A stretch of 6,079 bases of DNA, from NCBI GenBank assembly GCA_035573655.1, contig DATMAC010000164.1, positions 1 through 6,079 of the forward strand, written 5' to 3'. The first letter of the stretch is position 1; every line of letters begins with the position of its first letter. A model generated the notes under the pieces. It did no database searches and was not told where the DNA came from. It saw only the letters and a list, made by a program, of their open reading frames with translations. Source of the DNA: Thermoflexus sp035573655. Its GTDB lineage: Bacteria; Chloroflexota; Anaerolineae; Thermoflexales; Thermoflexaceae. Both the position numbers and the translations under genes were made by a program. Below, in pieces: positions 1 through 5,380 of the stretch.

Positions 1-1576
1 CGCAGGCCCGCCGCACAGCCCGGGAGATCACGCTGATGGCCTCGTCCTGCCCCACAATGCGCTTCTTCAGCTCCTCCTCCATGTGGAGCAGGCGCTGGGA
101 TTCATCCCCGGCGATCCGGCTCACCGGGATGCCGGTCCACATCGAGACGACCTCGGCGATGTCCTCAGCAGTGACCTTCGGCCCTTCATCGATCTCGCTG
201 CGCATGCGCAACTGCTGGAGCTGCGATTGGAGCTCCTCTTCCCGCGCTTTAAGGTCCGTTACGTCCTCATAACGGCGTTCAGCCAGGGCTTCCTCACGCT
301 CGCGCTGCACCATGCGCAGCTCGTTATAGACCTTCTGAAGGCTGGGCCAGCGGGCGGCCTTATACATCCGCACGCGGGCCGCGGCCTCATCGATCAGATC
401 GATGGCCTTATCCGGAAGATAGCGCTCGGGGATATAGCGGGCCGATAGCCGGGCGGCCGCCTCAAGGGCTTCGTCGGTGATGGTAAGTTTATGATGCTCC
501 TCGTAGCGATGGCGGATGCCCCGTAGGATCTCAATGGTCTCCTCGATCGTGGGCTCCTCCACCACCACCGGCTGGAAGCGGCGTTCCAGGGCCGCGTCGC
601 TCTCAATGTACTTCCGGTACTCATCGAAGGTGGTGGCCCCGATGCACTGGATCTCACCCCGGGCCAGGGCCGGCTTCAGGATGTTGGCCGCGTCCACCGC
701 GCTGCCGGCCGCGCCGGCCCCCACCAGCATGTGCATCTCATCGATGAACAGGATGCAGTCGGCGCTCTTCAATTCCTCCAACACCCGCTTCAACCGCTCC
801 TCGAACTGGCCCCGATACATCGTCCCTGCCACCAGGGAGGCCACGTCCAGCTGCAGGACCCGTTTGTTGAGGAGCGGCTCAGGGATCTCCCCGGCTACGA
901 TGCGTTGGGCCAGCCCCTCCACGATGGCGGTCTTGCCCACTCCAGGCTCCCCGATCAAAGCGGGGTTGTTCTTGGTCCGACGGGAGAGGATCTGGATCAC
1001 CCGCTCGATCTCCTGCTCCCGCCCGATAACCGGGTCCAATTTCCCTTCCTCGGCCAGGGCCGTTAGGTCAATGGCCAGCTGGTCCAGCAAGGGGGTCTTG
1101 GGGCGCTCCCGTCGAGGCCGGGCCGCCGCTGTGGCTTCCTGGATCGCTCGATTCGTCTCCCGGCGGATTTGCTCCAGGGACACCCCGAGGCTCTTCAGGA
1201 TATCCACAGCCATCCCGTCACCCAAACGGACCAGTCCCAGAAGGAGATGCTCGGTGCCGATGTAATGATGCCCGATCCGCCGGGCCTCATCGACAGCCAA
1301 CTCGATCACCCGACGAATCCGCGGCGTTAAGTCGGGCTTGCTGTTCGGTGGGCGACGGCCGGGCCCCGACATGCGGAGGACCATCTCCTCCACCTTTTGA
1401 GGGGTCACCCCCAGGCGTCGGAGCACCTGGCCGGCGATGCCGTTCTCTTCCTTCACTAGGCCCAGGAGCAGGTGTTCGGTGCCAATGTAGGTGTGGTTCA
1501 GGCGTTCAGCTTCCTCCTGAGCCAACGCCAGCACCCGCCTGGCCCGTTGGGTAAACCGATCCAACTTGCTGGACAC
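1..1576 (-). CDS. clpC: ATP-dependent Clp protease ATPase subunit ClpC (N-terminal 525 residues, cut by window edge)
   Basis: Hsp100/AAA+ unfoldase that recognises, unfolds and threads substrate proteins into the ClpP peptidase chamber in the cytoplasm. Reading from a GTG at 1576 gives 525 uninterrupted codons that run off the window. Residues 1-150 hold two Clp-N repeats, each with TEHLLLGL (33-40 and 108-115). The first AAA+ module follows, with Walker A GEPGVGKT at 209-216, Walker B ILFIDE at 275-280, and the GATT/DEY sensor-1 region near 313-320. A short charged linker at about 425-460 (ERRYEDVTDLKAREEEL) resembles the UVR motif of ClpC. The long ClpB middle coiled coil is absent, which favours ClpC over ClpB, and the linker argues against ClpA. 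The second AAA+ module begins with VGQDEAI at 508-514. Family members run to roughly 810-850 residues, so about a third is missing. The GTG start is set by AAGGAGGA at 1581-1588, five bases upstream, and no other start with a ribosome site is visible. No ctsR or mcsAB genes precede it, unlike the Bacillus operon. Confidence 0.97.
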   Translation of the reverse strand, partial: MSSKLDRFTQRARRVLALAQEEAERLNHTYIGTEHLLLGLVKEENGIAGQVLRRLGVTPQKVEEMVLRMSGPGRRPPNSKPDLTPRIRRVIELAVDEARRIGHHYIGTEHLLLGLVRLGDGMAVDILKSLGVSLEQIRRETNRAIQEATAAARPRRERPKTPLLDQLAIDLTALAEEGKLDPVIGREQEIERVIQILSRRTKNNPALIGEPGVGKTAIVEGLAQRIVAGEIPEPLLNKRVLQLDVASLVAGTMYRGQFEERLKRVLEELKSADCILFIDEMHMLVGAGAAGSAVDAANILKPALARGEIQCIGATTFDEYRKYIESDAALERRFQPVVVEEPTIEETIEILRGIRHRYEEHHKLTITDEALEAAARLSARYIPERYLPDKAIDLIDEAAARVRMYKAARWPSLQKVYNELRMVQREREEALAERRYEDVTDLKAREEELQSQLQQLRMRSEIDEGPKVTAEDIAEVVSMWTGIPVSRIAGDESQRLLHMEEELKKRIVGQDEAISVISRAVRRAC

Positions 1577-1639
1577 AGCGTCCTCCTTCCAACCGACTGC
1601 AAGATTTCCAGGAGCAGCCGCACAGCCGGTCCTGATTTC

Positions 1640-1648
1640 AGTATAACA
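1640..1648 (-). promoter_or_regulatory. Extended -10 promoter of clpC
   Basis: On the minus strand the sequence reads TGT-TATACT, an extended -10 element (TGn followed by a hexamer matching TATAAT at five of six positions). The -35 position (about 1663-1668, TAACCG) is poor, as is usual for extended -10 promoters. The inferred transcription start is near 1633, giving a leader of roughly 55-60 bases before the GTG. No CIRCE repeat (TTAGCACTC-N9-GAGTGCTAA) is present around it. This is inferred from motif matching only. Confidence 0.55.
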
Positions 1649-1681
1649 CGCTGTTTCCATTCCGGTTAGTTTTACTGGTCA

Positions 1682-1788
1682 CCGAATCCGGGGGCACCTC
1701 TCGGCCGCCCCCTGGGTCTCCCACCGTGTCCCTACGGACGAGGGGAGGAGGCGGGCCCCGCCGGTGCCCGGCTCTCGATCGGATTCGG
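1682..1788. repeat. Imperfect long inverted repeat in the S1-clpC gap
   Basis: The ends are perfect 9-base inverted repeats: CCGAATCCG at 1682-1690 and CGGATTCGG at 1780-1788. A second nested pair, GGGCACC at 1692-1698 and GGTGCCC at 1763-1769, pairs in the same register apart from a ten-base bulge on one side. The GC-rich interior has further partial complementarity. There is no T-run on either side, so it is not a standard intrinsic terminator. It could be a structured 3' end for the S1 transcript or a decayed mobile repeat. It lies entirely upstream of the clpC -10 element. No coding potential is seen in the 310-base gap 1577-1886. Confidence 0.5.
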
Positions 1789-1795
1789 CCATGAA

Positions 1796-1879
1796 CAGGA
1801 GTTACGCCGTAGGTTTTCTCGTGGGGGCTGGGGGGCGGAGCCCGGTTTCCCTTGCGGGCCCCGAACAGCGTAACTCCTG
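1796..1879. mobile_element. MITE-like element with 12-base perfect terminal inverted repeats
   Basis: CAGGAGTTACGC at 1796-1807 is matched exactly in inverted orientation by GCGTAACTCCTG at 1868-1879. With one mismatch the arms extend to 15 positions (1796-1810 and 1865-1879). The 84-base unit has no ORF. It lies 7 bases past the stop codon of the S1 gene, a typical landing place for such elements. The terminal sequence closely resembles CAGGACTTACGC-type ends that I recall from insertion sequences and MITEs of cyanobacteria and Chloroflexota. That resemblance is from memory and was not searched. No clear target-site duplication flanks it (GAA before, AGG after), so an mRNA-level hairpin remains an alternative. 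Confidence 0.5.
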
Positions 1880-1886
1880 AGGGATT

Positions 1887-3092
1887 TCAAGAGGGCTTCT
1901 CTGGACTTGTCTCCTCGCTGGCCTGAAGACGGGCTTGGGCCATCTCCCAGTCCAGCATGGCATATTCTGGGGAAGCGACCCGGCGCAGGCTGAGCGCCAG
2001 CCGCCGGTTCTCCCGATCGATGCGGATTAATCGCACCACCAGTTCTTCCCCCTCCCGGACCACCTCTTTCGGATGGTGCACTCGGTGTTCCGCCAGCTCC
2101 GAGACATGGATCAAGCCTTCTACGCCAGGGAACTCCTTCAGGGCAGCAAAGGCCCCGAAGTTCGTGAGCCGGGTGATCACCACCTCCACCAGTTGTCCTT
2201 CTCGCAACTGAGCGACCGCCTGCTGCCAAGGATCCGGCTCCACCCGCTTGCGGCTCAGGGCGATGCGCTTCCGCTCCCGATCCACGCTGATGACCTCTAC
2301 TTCGATCTCCTGGCCCACCGAGAGCACCTCGCGAGGATGATTCACCCGATGCCAGGAGAGCTCACTGATATGGATGAGGCCATCCGCCCCGCCCAGGTCC
2401 ACAAACGCTCCGAAATCCGCCAGGCTGATCACTCGCCCCTTCAGCCGCATGCCTGGCTCCAGGTGGGCCAGGAGCTCCTCCTTCTGACGTCGCCGGAGCT
2501 CCTGCTGGGCCACCCGCTCCGAGAGGATCAAGCGGTTGGCCTCCGGATCCGCCTCGATAATGCACGCGAGGATCTTCTGGCCAACCCGACGTTTCATCCG
2601 TTGCTCCACGGGCAGCTTCTCCTCCCCTGCCTCCTGAGGGACCACGTGGGAAGCGGGGATGAACCCCCGGAGCCGGCCGACCTTCACCACGAGCCCACCT
2701 TTGTTATAACCGCTCACCATGAGCTCCAAGATCTCTCCGGCTTCCATCAACCGACGGGCTTGCTGCCAGTCCTCTTCCATCAAGGCTCGCTGGAGCGAAA
2801 GCAAGATATTCCCACTGCGATCCTCAGGGTTCACCACCTGCACCTGAATCACGTCCCCCTCGCGCAGGACCTCGCGGATCTCCTTCGGCATGCGCTCCAG
2901 CTCACGGCCGGTGATCACCCCCTCCGCCTTCATGCCGATATCCACCAGGATCTCCGTCGGGGTGATCCGAACGATCGTCCCCTGCACGATGTCCCCACGC
3001 CGAAGCGAGGAGGGGGACATCTCCAGCCACTCGCCCATCTCAGACATCGCGTTGGTGTGTTCTGGGCGTTCCTCTCGGGTCTCTTCGTTCAT
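1887..3092 (-). CDS. rpsA: 30S ribosomal protein S1-like protein with four S1 RNA-binding domains
   Basis: Cytoplasmic RNA-binding protein of 401 residues, expected to help the 30S subunit capture mRNA or to bind RNA more generally. Four OB-fold S1 domains can be read at about 31-102, 117-193, 211-282 and 296-371. Domain 3 is the most canonical (ADFGAFVDLGGADGLIHISE) and domain 4 repeats NFGAF and GLIHVSE. Domain 2 is the most divergent (YNKGGLVV...RGFIPASHV), as in domain 2 of other S1 proteins. The N-terminal 30 residues and the tail after 371 are charged and probably disordered. E. coli S1 has six domains, while Gram-positive-type S1 proteins commonly have about four. The frame is open upstream to a TTG at 3191, but ATG 3092 is preferred because AGGAG at 3103-3107 precedes it and a consensus promoter lies inside the longer version. 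It lies between birA and clpC on the same strand, with 274 bases to birA and 310 to clpC. Confidence 0.95.
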   Translation of the reverse strand: MNEETREERPEHTNAMSEMGEWLEMSPSSLRRGDIVQGTIVRITPTEILVDIGMKAEGVITGRELERMPKEIREVLREGDVIQVQVVNPEDRSGNILLSLQRALMEEDWQQARRLMEAGEILELMVSGYNKGGLVVKVGRLRGFIPASHVVPQEAGEEKLPVEQRMKRRVGQKILACIIEADPEANRLILSERVAQQELRRRQKEELLAHLEPGMRLKGRVISLADFGAFVDLGGADGLIHISELSWHRVNHPREVLSVGQEIEVEVISVDRERKRIALSRKRVEPDPWQQAVAQLREGQLVEVVITRLTNFGAFAALKEFPGVEGLIHVSELAEHRVHHPKEVVREGEELVVRLIRIDRENRRLALSLRRVASPEYAMLDWEMAQARLQASEETSPEKPS

Positions 3093-3102
3093 CCTGGGTT
3101 TG

Positions 3103-3107
3103 CTCCT
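3103..3107 (-). promoter_or_regulatory. Ribosome binding site fixing the S1-protein start
   Basis: AGGAG on the minus strand lies ten bases before ATG 3092-3090. The next in-frame ATG (3047) and the upstream TTG (3191) have no comparable site, so this decides the start. Confidence 0.7.
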
Positions 3108-3162
3108 GATTACGAGTTCAAACCATTCGCCCTGCTTCGGTTCTGGCGAGGAGCTTTCCACA

Positions 3163-3191
3163 ATTATAGCCACTCGGGCGAGATTCGGCAA
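3163..3191 (-). promoter_or_regulatory. Sigma-70-type promoter of the S1-protein gene
   Basis: On the minus strand a perfect TATAAT (3163-3168) is preceded by TTGCCG (3186-3191) at the ideal 17-base spacing; TTGCCG matches TTGACA at four of six positions. The predicted start near 3156 gives a leader of about 64 bases before ATG 3092. This is the strongest promoter-like match I saw in the window. It shows that the S1 gene can be transcribed independently of birA and rules out the long N-terminal extension as the main product. Confidence 0.75.
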
Positions 3192-3222
3192 AGGTTAAGG
3201 CAATGCCGATGTGTTCCAGCTT

Positions 3223-3253
3223 CGTAGGGAAAAGTCAAAGAGGGCACCCTACG
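3223..3253. repeat. Short inverted repeat upstream of the S1-gene promoter
   Basis: CGTAGGG at 3223-3229 is matched inverted by CCCTACG at 3247-3253 around a 17-base loop, starting about 30 bases upstream of the -35 box. A second small hairpin, AGGGC-ATC-GCCCT, sits at 3281-3293. Neither has a T-run in the direction of birA transcription, so neither is a convincing birA terminator. An operator or chance is possible. Nothing else is evident between 3192 and 3366. Confidence 0.3.
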
Positions 3254-3366
3254 CCAAAAATTCAAAGGCATCATGCGCTGAGGGCATCGCCCTACTTCCT
3301 TAATCTTCCCCGAGATGCGAGGCGTGCGGAGTGCTCAGGGTGCTCTAACAATGAACAAACCCTCTC

Positions 3367-4167
3367 TCACCAGCGTAGGGAGACTTCGCCCACCCGGAAG
3401 TATTCCCGGCGACCATCAGGAAGGCGTAACCAGAGCCCGCCCTCGGCGCTGACGGATTCTGCGACCCCTTCCCACATCTCCCCCGCGGCATAAACTCGAA
3501 CCCGTTGGCCCAGCATCATCAGGCGAGCCGCCCAGCGCTCCAGCACGCTCGCTCCCTCCGTCCATTCGGCATATAAGCGCGCGAAGGATCGCAACAGCTC
3601 CTCCAGCACGGCAAGCCGCGAGACGGTCCGTCCTAAGGTCTGGTGGATGCTGCCCAGGGTTTCTGCGAGCTCGGGGGGTGCCGCCTCCAACGGGGTGTTC
3701 ACATTCACTCCGATCCCAACCACCGCGAAGGCGGGGGGCGTGGACTCCACCAGGACCCCACCGGCTTTCCGCCAGGCTGCTGCCGGCGTTTCCTGCTCTA
3801 GGCTCGGGGGGATCATAATGTCGTTCGGCCACTTCAGGCCGGCGGGACATCCAACGGCTTCGATCCCTTCCAAGGCGGCCAGTGAAGCGATCATCGTCAG
3901 CTGGGGCCAATCGGCTGGAGGCCGGCGCGGGCGAACCAGGATCGAGACCGCCAGGGCCACCCCCGGCGGGGTCCACCAGGAGCGCCCGCCCCGCCCCCGC
4001 CCAGCTGTCTGGGCATCCGCCAGCACCACAATCCCCTCCGGAGCTCCCATCTCTCCTAGATCCCGCGCGATATCGTTGGTGGAACCCACCTCGGGGTAAA
4101 GATAAAGGTCCCGGATCCAGGGAATCTTCTCCGTTATCCGAAGCACCTCCACGGGATCCCAGTTCAT
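3367..4167 (-). CDS. birA: Biotin-[acetyl-CoA-carboxylase] ligase, catalytic-only (class I) BirA
   Basis: Cytoplasmic enzyme of 266 residues. It activates biotin with ATP to biotinyl-5'-AMP and transfers it to the conserved lysine of biotin carrier proteins such as AccB. Visible family motifs are GSTND at 28-32, the adenylate-binding loop GRGRGGRSW at 56-64, KWPND at 112-116 with the catalytic lysine, GGVLVES at 136-142 and GIGVNVN at 151-157. A small SH3-like C-terminal domain follows from about 219 (GQRVRVYAAG...) to the end. The roughly 60-residue N-terminal helix-turn-helix of E. coli BirA is missing, so this is a class I ligase not expected to repress the biotin operon itself. ATG 4167 is chosen over ATG 4239 because AAAGGAGC lies just upstream of it and the added 24 residues carry no family similarity. 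No biotin biosynthesis or carboxylase genes are in the window. No clear promoter was found upstream. Confidence 0.96.
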   Translation of the reverse strand: MNWDPVEVLRITEKIPWIRDLYLYPEVGSTNDIARDLGEMGAPEGIVVLADAQTAGRGRGGRSWWTPPGVALAVSILVRPRRPPADWPQLTMIASLAALEGIEAVGCPAGLKWPNDIMIPPSLEQETPAAAWRKAGGVLVESTPPAFAVVGIGVNVNTPLEAAPPELAETLGSIHQTLGRTVSRLAVLEELLRSFARLYAEWTEGASVLERWAARLMMLGQRVRVYAAGEMWEGVAESVSAEGGLWLRLPDGRREYFRVGEVSLRW

Positions 4168-4170
4168 CGC

Positions 4171-4178
4171 GCTCCTTT
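4171..4178 (-). promoter_or_regulatory. Ribosome binding site fixing the birA start
   Basis: AAAGGAGC on the minus strand lies three bases before ATG 4167-4165. The alternative ATG at 4239 has only GC-rich, non-SD sequence before it. Confidence 0.65.
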
Positions 4179-4223
4179 CCTCTTTCCCTCTGCTTGGATA
4201 GCGCTTTGCACCCAGGTCCTCCC

Positions 4224-4252
4224 GTGCAGCAGGTATCATGCGAGCGCTGCAC
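4224..4252. repeat. Seven-base inverted repeat in the birA upstream region
   Basis: GTGCAGC at 4224-4230 and GCTGCAC at 4246-4252 form a perfect inverted repeat around 15 bases, 57 bases upstream of the birA ATG. On the minus strand the spacer contains ATGATACC, a weak -10-like sequence. It may be an operator or an mRNA leader hairpin. The evidence is only the symmetry and the position. Confidence 0.3.
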
Positions 4253-4360
4253 TAAGAAGGGAAAACCGCTCTCCGGATGCCCGGTATCCTCCTTGCTCGG
4301 CGGTCGGGAGGAGAAGATAATGGGGGTAAAGGCCTCGTTCCAGCGATCCAGGGCTTTTCC

Positions 4361-4402
4361 TCTGTGAGGGGTGGGCCGCTTACGCGGCCCACCCCTCACA
4401 GA
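4361..4402. repeat. Perfect 19-bp hairpin with four-base loop
   Basis: CTGTGAGGGGTGGGCCGC (4362-4379) is followed by loop TTAC (4380-4383) and its exact complement (4384-4401). An added T-A pair closes it at 4361/4402. It is perfect and very GC-rich. Neither side has a T-run (downstream AAATTCC on plus, AGGAAAAG on minus), so it is not a standard intrinsic terminator. It lies between the divergent genes birA and yqeY, where no converging transcript needs ending. A REP-like dispersed palindrome is the most likely reading. Confidence 0.8.
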
Positions 4403-4449
4403 AATTCCGCGAATCGGAAGCCCAACACTGTGGGTGGGAATGACCGCCG

Positions 4450-4533
4450 TTGCTGTTTGCAACAGAGCAATTTAGGGTTTTCAGGGGCTGGGACGATCGT
4501 TCAGAACGGGCGCTAAAGCCCCCGACTCCAAAC
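4450..4533. repeat. Possible dispersed intergenic repeat with several small stems
   Basis: This stretch holds TTGC-TGTT-TGC-AACA-GA-GCAA (4450-4470, a bulged 8-bp hairpin), the palindrome ACGATCGT (4493-4500), and a long-range pair GGGGCT (4484-4489) / AGCCCC (4517-4522). GGGCGCTAAAGCCC (4508-4521) is reminiscent, from memory only, of GGGCTAAAGCCC-type repeats scattered through Chloroflexota genomes. No ORF or promoter is convincing here. The whole gap 4168-4765 (598 bases) appears to contain no gene. Confidence 0.3.
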
Positions 4534-4553
4534 GGCCCACGGCCCAGTCCCCG

Positions 4554-4610
4554 AAAAAATCTTTCTCTCCCCTCCCCGCGGCCCTTCGGGCCGCGGGGAG
4601 GGGAGAGAAA
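4554..4610 (-). terminator. Perfect 23-bp hairpin followed on the minus strand by a six-T run
   Basis: The arms 4562-4584 and 4588-4610 are exact complements around a three-base TTC loop, with core GCGGCCC-TTC-GGGCCGC and purine/pyrimidine outer arms (TTTCTCTCCCC). Reading the minus strand, the stem is followed by GA and then TTTTTT (4559-4554), the shape of an intrinsic terminator. It would stop antisense transcription coming from yqeY before it reached birA. On the plus strand no T-run follows. It may equally be a dispersed palindrome like the one at 4361. Confidence 0.55.
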
Positions 4611-4628
4611 AGCGAGAGAGAAAAGCGA
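4603..4628 (+). repeat. Tandem duplication of a 13-base unit
   Basis: GAGAGAAAAGCGA occurs twice head to tail (4603-4615 and 4616-4628). The first copy overlaps the right arm of the 23-bp hairpin, so the second looks like a slippage duplication of the hairpin edge. The DNA then becomes AT-rich (about 4655-4750), where a yqeY promoter probably lies. A weak candidate there is TTTAAT at 4706-4711, without a good -35. Confidence 0.7.
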
Positions 4629-4765
4629 GGAGGAGCCATCTCCTCCCTCACGGTTATGCCGTCTTTATTCGAACTCTGATAGCGATCATTATCTTCCTTA
4701 TTTCGTTTAATTCAAAGGGCTGCTTGCCGTTGTCAAGTCCCAGATTTTACATATGGGGGAAATCG

Positions 4766-5221
4766 ATGGGCTTGAAAGAGCAACTCCAGGAGGACCTGAA
4801 GACCGCGATGCGCGCAGGGGATGAGCCTCGCAAGTCGGCCATTCGGATGGCCTTGCTGGCGATCCGTATGGCGGAAGTGGAGGCCGCGCGATCGCTCAGC
4901 GAGGATGAGATCCTGCGGGTGCTTCAGAACGAGGTCAAGCGGCGCCGTGAGACGCTGGAGGAGCTGGAGAAGGCGAACCGGCCGGATCGACTGGCGGCGG
5001 AACGAGCGGAGCTGGAGGTCCTGCTCTCGTATCTTCCAAAGCCGTTAACCCGAGAGGAAATCGAGGCCCTGGCCCGAGAGGTGATCGCTGAGATCGGCGC
5101 CGCCTCCCCCGCCCAGCTGGGGGAAGTCATGAAGCGGTTGATGCCTAAAGTCCGCGGCCGGGCGGATGGCCGGGAGGTCCAGGAGATTGTGCGTCGCCTC
5201 CTCTCCGGATCCGCCCCATAA
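4766..5221 (+). CDS. yqeY: GatB/YqeY domain-containing protein
   Basis: A 151-residue stand-alone member of the YqeY family, which normally has about 150 residues. The fold is related to the C-terminal tRNA-binding part of GatB, the B subunit of the Asp/Glu-tRNA amidotransferase, but the precise cellular role of free YqeY is not established. Visible landmarks are the N-terminal helix MGLKEQLQEDLKTAMRAGD, then KSAIRMALLAIRMAEVE, then the motif LQNEVKRRRETLEELEKANR, followed by the helical tail LLSYLPKPLTREEIEALARE. The C-terminal part contains LGEVMKRLMPKVRGRADG, typical of the family and similar to GatB C-termini. ATG 4766 is chosen: it follows GGGGGAA by a few bases and the protein then starts as family members do. 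The frame extends back to a TTG at 4724 without recognisable residues. No gatA or gatC is adjacent. A strong hairpin lies 27 bases after the stop. Confidence 0.94.
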   Translation: MGLKEQLQEDLKTAMRAGDEPRKSAIRMALLAIRMAEVEAARSLSEDEILRVLQNEVKRRRETLEELEKANRPDRLAAERAELEVLLSYLPKPLTREEIEALAREVIAEIGAASPAQLGEVMKRLMPKVRGRADGREVQEIVRRLLSGSAP

Positions 5222-5248
5222 GCCCAAGGGGAGAGAGGCTGAGAAACT

Positions 5249-5293
5249 TTTGGGGGCGAGCGGGGCGCCAACGGTACTCCGCTCGCCCCCAAA
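5249..5293. repeat. 15-bp hairpin downstream of yqeY, first of a related pair
   Basis: TTTGGGGGCGAGCGG (5249-5263) is the exact complement of 5279-5293, around a 15-base loop. It sits 27 bases after the yqeY stop and 87 bases before the next gene, so it probably ends or protects the yqeY mRNA, although no T-run follows (AAACCTCC does not qualify). Its left side and loop resemble the hairpin at 6055-6079: both begin TTTTGGGG, pass through CGAGC, and contain GCGCC followed by AA and GG. Confidence 0.75.
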
Positions 5294-5380
5294 CCTCCAT
5301 AAGGAAGCCAACGGCTGAGGATCGGGACGGACGTCGAAGGGGTTGGTCCGTTCCCTAAAATTTTAAGGAAAGGAAGCCCC

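Noticed and set aside
516..1265. 249-codon plus-strand frame antisense to clpC
   Set aside because: It is Ser/Arg-rich text that mirrors the ClpC coding sequence, with no recognisable motif.
1577..1731. CIRCE heat-shock element before clpC
   Set aside because: I looked for TTAGCACTC-N9-GAGTGCTAA or close variants on both strands and found none.
1732..2229. 165-codon minus-strand frame overlapping the S1 gene end and the gap
   Set aside because: It is Gly/Pro-rich, crosses the inverted repeats and lies mostly in the wrong phase of the S1 gene.
2073..3227. Long open frame on the plus strand, antisense to the S1 gene
   Set aside because: It lies almost wholly opposite a clearly conserved four-domain S1 gene, its product is a His/Leu/Pro-rich mixture without domains, and no ribosome site precedes it. 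GC-rich DNA commonly gives such antisense frames.
3416..4462. 348-codon minus-strand frame overlapping birA in another phase
   Set aside because: birA carries every ligase motif in its own frame. This frame is low-complexity Gly/Arg/Pro text and runs through the palindrome at 4361-4402.
4580..4592. UUCG tetraloop at the tip of the 23-bp hairpin
   Set aside because: TTCG is present, but the register that keeps all 23 pairs has a three-base TTC loop with the G paired. Using UUCG as the loop would shift the arms and break pairing after two pairs.
5249..5293. Classical intrinsic terminator for yqeY
   Set aside because: The stem is strong and well placed, but no T-run follows on the plus strand. 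I therefore list it as a hairpin repeat that may still end or protect the mRNA.
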